Assembly (NCBI RefSeq): GCF_010015445.1
Contig: NC_053123.1
Coordinates: forward strand, 7,524,434 to 7,588,433
Direction: 5' to 3'
DNA: 64,000 bases
Source: Perca fluviatilis
Taxonomy: Eukaryota; Chordata; Actinopteri; Perciformes; Percidae
The stretch's first letter is position 1. Every line of letters begins with the position of its first letter. The translations under genes and the position numbers were made by a program. The notes below the pieces were generated by a model. That model had not been told where the DNA came from. It did not search any database and saw nothing but the letters and a program-made list of their open reading frames with translations. This document shows positions 59,196-64,000 of this stretch, in pieces.

Positions 59196-61290
59196 GCAGT
59201 CCAGAGAGTGCCATGTAAGTCTTATGGCCACATGTTGGCAAGTCTTAAAGCATGATCGTATTATAAAATCAGTACCAACTGCGTGAGAGATCCACCATGT
59301 TTGTTGACCAAAAAAGCATTTAGTAATCAGAGATGAGTATAATCTTCAATTGGAAATATTCTTAATTGCAGAAATCTTGGGCCTGGGTGATATCAATCCC
59401 ACCCAGGCCATCTCCATTCCATCAAATCCAACAGAATGCTGTATAGTTGTGACGCACTGGAATAGGAGATGTTGGAGTAATCCAATAAAGGCATTAGTTG
59501 TACCATTAGGAGGATGCTTCCTGGCTTTGGAGGGACACACAGAGCCTTGTTTAGCCTAATAAGAGCATCATTGTTAGCATTTATTTATGGCAGCAAGATG
59601 TCAAACCACTTAGAGGTGGAACGTTGCCTGTCCATTAAGGCTGTTGTCCAATGGGAAACATCAGAAAGAAGATATTAGGGCTTGGCCTTCGTCCAATGTT
59701 CTTGTCTGTACCCCCCTTTTATATATAGCTTTGGCCTTTTTTAAACAGTATTGTATTGTGAAATTATTGTGCAAACGTCTGTATCAAACATTTACAATAA
59801 TTTTATTTTTTAAGTTTAATCATTATTCCCTTCCATACCTAATCATACATAATACAGACATCAAGAACTGAAACTACTTTATTATTACTAAAAATGTTAA
59901 TACTCATTACATATTACTCGTTGAAAAAGTAATGAGATACATTACTTAATACTTTATTTTTGTTACTCGGCCCAGCTCCGTCAAGGCCTCCACACCCACA
60001 CGTCACATAATCATCACGTCTGTCCCATATTCTGTTTTAACACACATGTAACATTGAAAATTAGTTTGTTAATTCCAAGCTAATTAATGTCCAAGCAGAT
60101 GTAAAACACCAAGGCTACTGGCTCTATTCAGCACACCTTTCTAACTGATAACCCGCATAAGCTCTTGTAAGCTCTTGTCAATAACTACACCAGAACACTT
60201 CCTTCTTTGCTGCACTGATTTCCTGGCTTGTTTGATCTTGACACAGTGCTCTTTACTTTGATGTAATCATGAACAGAGGAATGAGGAGGAATGAGAGCTA
60301 AGAGGAGCTTGTGTAATGCCAATCTTTGGTATGCCTATGATATTCGCAGGATGGGATTTTCAAACACAATCAATACCCAGCATCTGCCCTTTGCAGATTT
60401 GAAGAAGCTGTGGCTGTTGAATTACAGACAGTTGCAATTCAAAGACAGTCAAGTGATATAGAATAAAAGAAACAAATACAAAGTCTGCTATTCAAACAAA
60501 GCATTAAACTCAAGGTGGAATTTGTGTGAAAGAAGCACATTACAAATCTACACTTTTATTGTAACCGTCATATCCCGGTCTTTTGATTAAGGTATCTTTC
60601 TAGTTACTAGTTTCTACTCATTACTTTCTGTTTTGTTTTGTATTTTCACCTCTTGTCTTGTTTCAGATACTTCACTTCCTGCCATGTGTGTTTTCCCGCC
60701 TACCTCTACAAAATTTTCTCAGGTAGGCTGATAATTGCAATGTACTGTATGTTTACATTGCAATTATCTTTTCATACTGTAATGTTTAGTTTAATATATG
60801 TTTTACATGCAGTTCAACTCCAGAGGTTACATGCAAAAGAAATGTGTTTGTGCACTGTTTCGACCCTTTAGGTATAATTTTTTTTTCACTGCAGCTAACT
60901 TGATATCAGGTGAAACAGTGTTTCACCTAAGATGCCATGTATGCCGTACTGTTACACTCCACATTTTATAATGCTATTTTTATGTTACTTAAGTTATGGT
61001 CTACATTGCACTTGTTTTTGCTATGCCATGGAGGTACAGGCTACACTGAGTTATTCTAAATACTCTTAATAATACTTTAAACCTTTGCACAAAGTTGCAC
61101 TTTAAATTTCACTTTTAAGGTTTAAATGGTGCTGAACAATCAGAATTGCTGCTAAATGTTTTGTGAAAGTTAAAATAAAAAGAAGCAGCAATATTGCATA
61201 ACTGAGTCGTGTTGTGGGCTATGTATTTTTTCCTCAAGTAAGTAGAATATTGGTTTTAAAGTTTGAGCATCCATACAAATCTATTATTAA

Positions 61291-61776
61291 AGTGCTCATA
61301 TTATGCTTTTTTTCCCTTTCCTTTAATGTATTGTATATCTTTTCTGTGCATATTATAGGTTTACAAAGTGAAAAAGCCCAATGTCCACCCCAAAGGGACT
61401 TACCATCTCCACCAGAAAACACTGTTCACAAACTGCTCCAAACAGCTCTATTGTAGTCCAGCCTTTACTTCTGTGACGAATGTGCGTCACTTAGTAACAC
61501 ACATTATAATGCTCGCCTAGCTGCTAGCATGGCAGACCCTCATACTCTGCTTCTGACTGGCTAGTAGTGCTTACCTAGCTACTGCACATGTGCAACTCCC
61601 AAAGAAGATTGAACAGAAGAGTAGCTAAAACAGAGAGCTCAATACACAGGGTGAAAAGAGGAGCTGCAGCAATGTGTAGTACAACAAATATGGTGTTTTT
61701 TTAAAATGAAACCATGTAAACATATTCTGGCACAGCCTCGAAATACAATTCTGAAAATGAGCATAATATGAGCAAT
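61291..61776. mobile_element. TTAA-flanked MITE (486 bp)
   Basis: The left AGTGCTCATATTATGCT and the reverse complement of the right, ATTGCTCATATTATGCT, are inverted ends with TTAA outside (61287-61290, 61777-61780). There is no transposase. It lies 14 bp from the TTAA of the next element. Confidence 0.85.
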
Positions 61777-62220
61777 TTAAAAGCTGTGTTTAAAGAACAA
61801 TTCTGGCACAACACGAACCTAGGGGTTATTAACTGATGTGTACCTACTCGGACGTTCTCTGGGACATGTTTTCATGCTAATCGAATGAGTTTGGAGCTTT
61901 GACGAGGCTAGACCGCTGGTTAGCTTACAATGCTAGTATATGGGGCATAGGGACACTCAAATTAAATCGTTATCTAATACCACTAAAAAGGCTGGAAATA
62001 TCACGACACGTTAACGTTAGCATAATTAGGGTCCCTAAATGTGAACTGAAGCATTGACAACATTGTAAGTGTACAGATAGTTTATTAAAAAGATAGATTA
62101 TAAAGACAGTCGCGTTCATGTTTACTTGCGGGAGCCATCTTGGAAACCAGTCATGACTAGTCGAATGCCGTGAAACGTAGAATCTCCATAGACAGTATGG
62201 TTGTTTACATAAAATATTAG

Positions 62221-62525
62221 CTATAGAATCCTTGAAGCTTCTTCTGCCTCCTGGAAACCTTGGTAAGTTCTGCTGGGGGAGGGGTACTTATTCCTTATAG
62301 CTGTAACAACACAGCTTGGTAGGAGTCTTCTTTGTCTGTGTCCCAGACGCTCTCCTTTCAGTCCCCACTCCAGAACCACCCGGTAAGCCACAAGTCTACA
62401 CTGGCTGGGGGAGGGGGAGGGCAATTCATTTTTCGGTCTTTCATGCAGATCAATGATCAATACTTACAGCTGGCGATTTAAACTAAAATCAAACACAATT
62501 TGCTCAATATATCAGTGTAAATATA

Positions 62526-62588
<63 letters not shown>

Positions 62589-63006
62589 ACTTACTCAGTG
62601 GATAATTGTCCATCTGGTCCCTCCGGTCTGGGTCGCCGTCTCCAATTTATTTTTGGGACATGGAAAAAAGTTTCAAGTACAGCCCTGTTTATCAGAGAGG
62701 GGAAATCTTCAGACTGTACAAAACACTGCATCTCTTGGGTGTCGCAACGCAACAGGTCCCACTTCGTGCAGCACAGACACTCGGTGGCCGTAGCTTCACA
62801 ATGTCTGCAGGCACACCACCAGTTTCCCGAAGTACGAGGCTGTGTTGCTGCAGTGACTACCGGTAGCTCTCTCTCTCTCTCGTAGCCCTTCCACGGAGCT
62901 CCCACAGCTCTTCGTCAGTATATTCTAGCTCGAAAAGATAAGGATGTCCATCAAACTGAAAGGGTTCGTTGTCGATGTTTTGAAATTCGGTTGAATAATC
63001 CGCCAT
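62221..63006 (-). CDS. P2X7 C-terminal-like zinc-domain protein, two exons, one GA-repeat frameshift
   Basis: Exon 1 runs 63006-62595 from MADYSTEFQNIDNEPFQFDG. It contains the Cys-rich core WWCACRHC, then CLCC and a later CF, as in the zinc-binding intracellular tail of P2X7 receptors. Exon 2 (62404-62221) gives CRLVAYRVVLEW, LLPSCVVTAIRNKYP and YQGF, matching the rest of that domain. The intron has GTAAGT at 62594-62589 and a C-rich tract plus CAG ending at 62405. Joining these keeps phase (phase-2 junction codon GAC). The receptor's membrane-spanning part is absent. A 7-unit AG run at 62867-62880 throws the frame into a stop; with six units the frame is open for 197 codons. Role unknown. 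Confidence 0.72.
62523..62584 (-). repeat. (TA)n microsatellite inside the intron
   Basis: About 24 TA units, preceded by TGTGTGTG, lie between the two exons of the P2X7-tail-like gene. The tract sits a few bases from the splice donor and may vary in length between alleles. Confidence 0.95.
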
Positions 63007-63529
63007 CTCTTTAGTGTATATCCTGTGGAAGCACTAGCTAGTCTGTTCTTGCGTTGAGTGCTTCTCTTATGCGCTCAGTGCTTCTTCCGGCAACATCGGA
63101 CCATGGGAGATTCCCATACTGTCTATGGAGATTCCACGTTGCACGGCGTTCGACTAGTCATGACTGGTTTCCAAGATGGCTCCCGCAAGTAAACATGAAC
63201 GCGACTGTCTTTATAATCTATCTTTTTAATAAACTATCTGTACACTTACAATGTTGTCAATGCTTCAGTTCACATTTAGGGACCCTAATTATGCTAACGT
63301 TAAGATGTGGTGATATTTCAAGCCTTTTTAGTGGTATTAGATAACAATTTAATTTGAGTGTCCCTATGCCCCATATACTAGCATTGTAAGCTAACCAGCG
63401 GTCCGCGCTAGCCTCGTCAAAGCTCCAAACTCATTCGATTAGCATGAAAACGTGTCCCAGAGAACGACAGAGTAGGTACACATCAGTTAATAACCCCGAG
63501 GTTCGTTTTGCGGCGGAATTGTCCTTTAA

Positions 63530-64000
63530 GAGAGGAATATAGATTGTATCGACATGTACTCAAAGTTGAATTATCGTGTCTGTTTTGAAAAGGTGGGATA
63601 AAGCTAGTCTACTAAACTGTGAACTAGGTTGTTTCTAACAATCACTGACCTGGAAGGACTGTTTTGAGGGTTTGGGGGCACTGATCTACCTATATCAACG
63701 CAAACTGATAAAAGTTGTGGCATTATGGTTTGACCACAAGACTAGCAATACCATGAACAACTAGGCCTAAGAATGGTTTTCAAGTCAAACAAGAAACTGG
63801 GTATTTCCGTCACACTTTTTTTGATTCACAGTAGTTGGCCAATACAGGAATGTCTTTCCGAACCCTGTAAGGAAATGGTGTCTTGAATTATGACCACGCA
63901 AGTGAGTGAGCATATGGATAACGATATTGGCCCCAGCGAGGCTCAAAGAGGCTGCAGCAGGACGCAGTGCTCCATCAATATCAGATTTTAAATTGGAAAA
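63530..64000. other. No gene recognised
   Basis: Unique-looking sequence to the window end with no repeat ends or supported frame. Confidence 0.5.

Larger units (their letters stand above)
55168..61286. other. Six kb without a recognised gene; minor repeats
   Basis: No frame resembles a known protein. Minor items are an (AT)-rich run near 57055-57090, (GT)n at 58496-58525, an L2-like tail word at about 59137, and a TAATGAGATACATTAC-type dispersed-repeat scrap near 59910-59975. The word TCACATTCCCCAGTGATAAA occurs at both 55805 and 58665. This is the longest stretch free of clear mobile elements, so host regulatory DNA is possible but not shown. Confidence 0.45.
61794..63525. mobile_element. 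Long-TIR TTAA element carrying a P2X7-tail-like gene
   Basis: The left arm (61794-62200) and right arm (63114-63525) are inverted repeats of about 410 bp, mostly identical by eye, for example GGGTCCCTAAATGTGAACTG and AACATTGTAAGTGTACAGAT. The ends read AGAACAATTCTGGC and, reverse-complemented, AGGACAATTCCGCC, with TTAA outside (61790-61793, 63526-63529). The 900-bp centre carries a minus-strand two-exon gene. No transposase is present, so any movement would need one supplied in trans. Confidence 0.88.

Noticed and set aside
62221..63006. A complete P2X7 receptor gene
   Set aside because: Only the cytoplasmic tail domain is encoded. No transmembrane segments or extracellular loop are present in the frame or nearby.
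61794..63525. Segmental inverted duplication rather than a transposon
   Set aside because: TTAA directly borders both outer ends and the ends match other TTAA elements in the window, which fits transposition better.

Overview
The window looks like non-genic (intergenic or intronic) DNA from a teleost fish, probably a percomorph. It contains many AT-rich unique stretches and a dense load of fish-type mobile DNA: Tc1-like transposons, an L1-like LINE, a tRNA-derived SINE, hAT, Harbinger and TTAA-target MITEs, and microsatellites. I found no convincing exon of an ordinary host gene, no rRNA or tRNA gene, and no CRISPR array. The only protein-coding content I can support lies inside mobile elements.

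Layout. 0-10 kb: a TTAA-flanked MITE (416-701), a TIR element with a very strong 20-bp hairpin (3031-3582), and two copies of a TAGTCT...AGACTA family with 9-bp target duplications (5235-5510, 6235-6475). The first of these copies has been patched with an inverted 98-bp copy of DNA from 470 bp upstream. 10-17 kb: a nested TIR element holding a SINE with an 18-bp target duplication, a modular repeat carrying five CTCF-like motifs (11635-13445), and two TTAA elements. 16.9-24.1 kb: an old TIR element split by a 5.6-kb L1-like LINE with a perfect 13-bp target duplication (ORF1 and ORF2 both broken) and by a MITE. 24.6-28 kb: one hAT-like element inside another, both with perfect 8-bp duplications, then a Harbinger relic keeping the end of its transposase. 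29.6-38.2 kb: two Tc1-like transposons with a DD38E spacing, a LINE reverse-transcriptase fragment, and a 3.8-kb TIR element carrying a decayed PIN/XPG-nuclease-like protein with a Cys-rich tail. 40-55 kb: more nested hAT and TTAA elements, and a foldback element with four 82-bp tandem repeats in its loop. 55-61 kb: mostly unrecognised sequence. 61.3-63.5 kb: two more TTAA elements. The second has arms of about 410 bp and contains a two-exon minus-strand gene for a P2X7 C-terminal-like zinc-domain protein.

The two systems most worth study are the P2X7-tail gene carried by the long-TIR TTAA element, which looks one dinucleotide away from intact, and the PIN/XPG-like protein element. Eight TTAA-flanked elements of different sizes are present, and most have ends of the form TTAA-AG. 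This suggests repeated activity of one transposase class (Kolobok-like is my inference) that itself is not encoded in the window.
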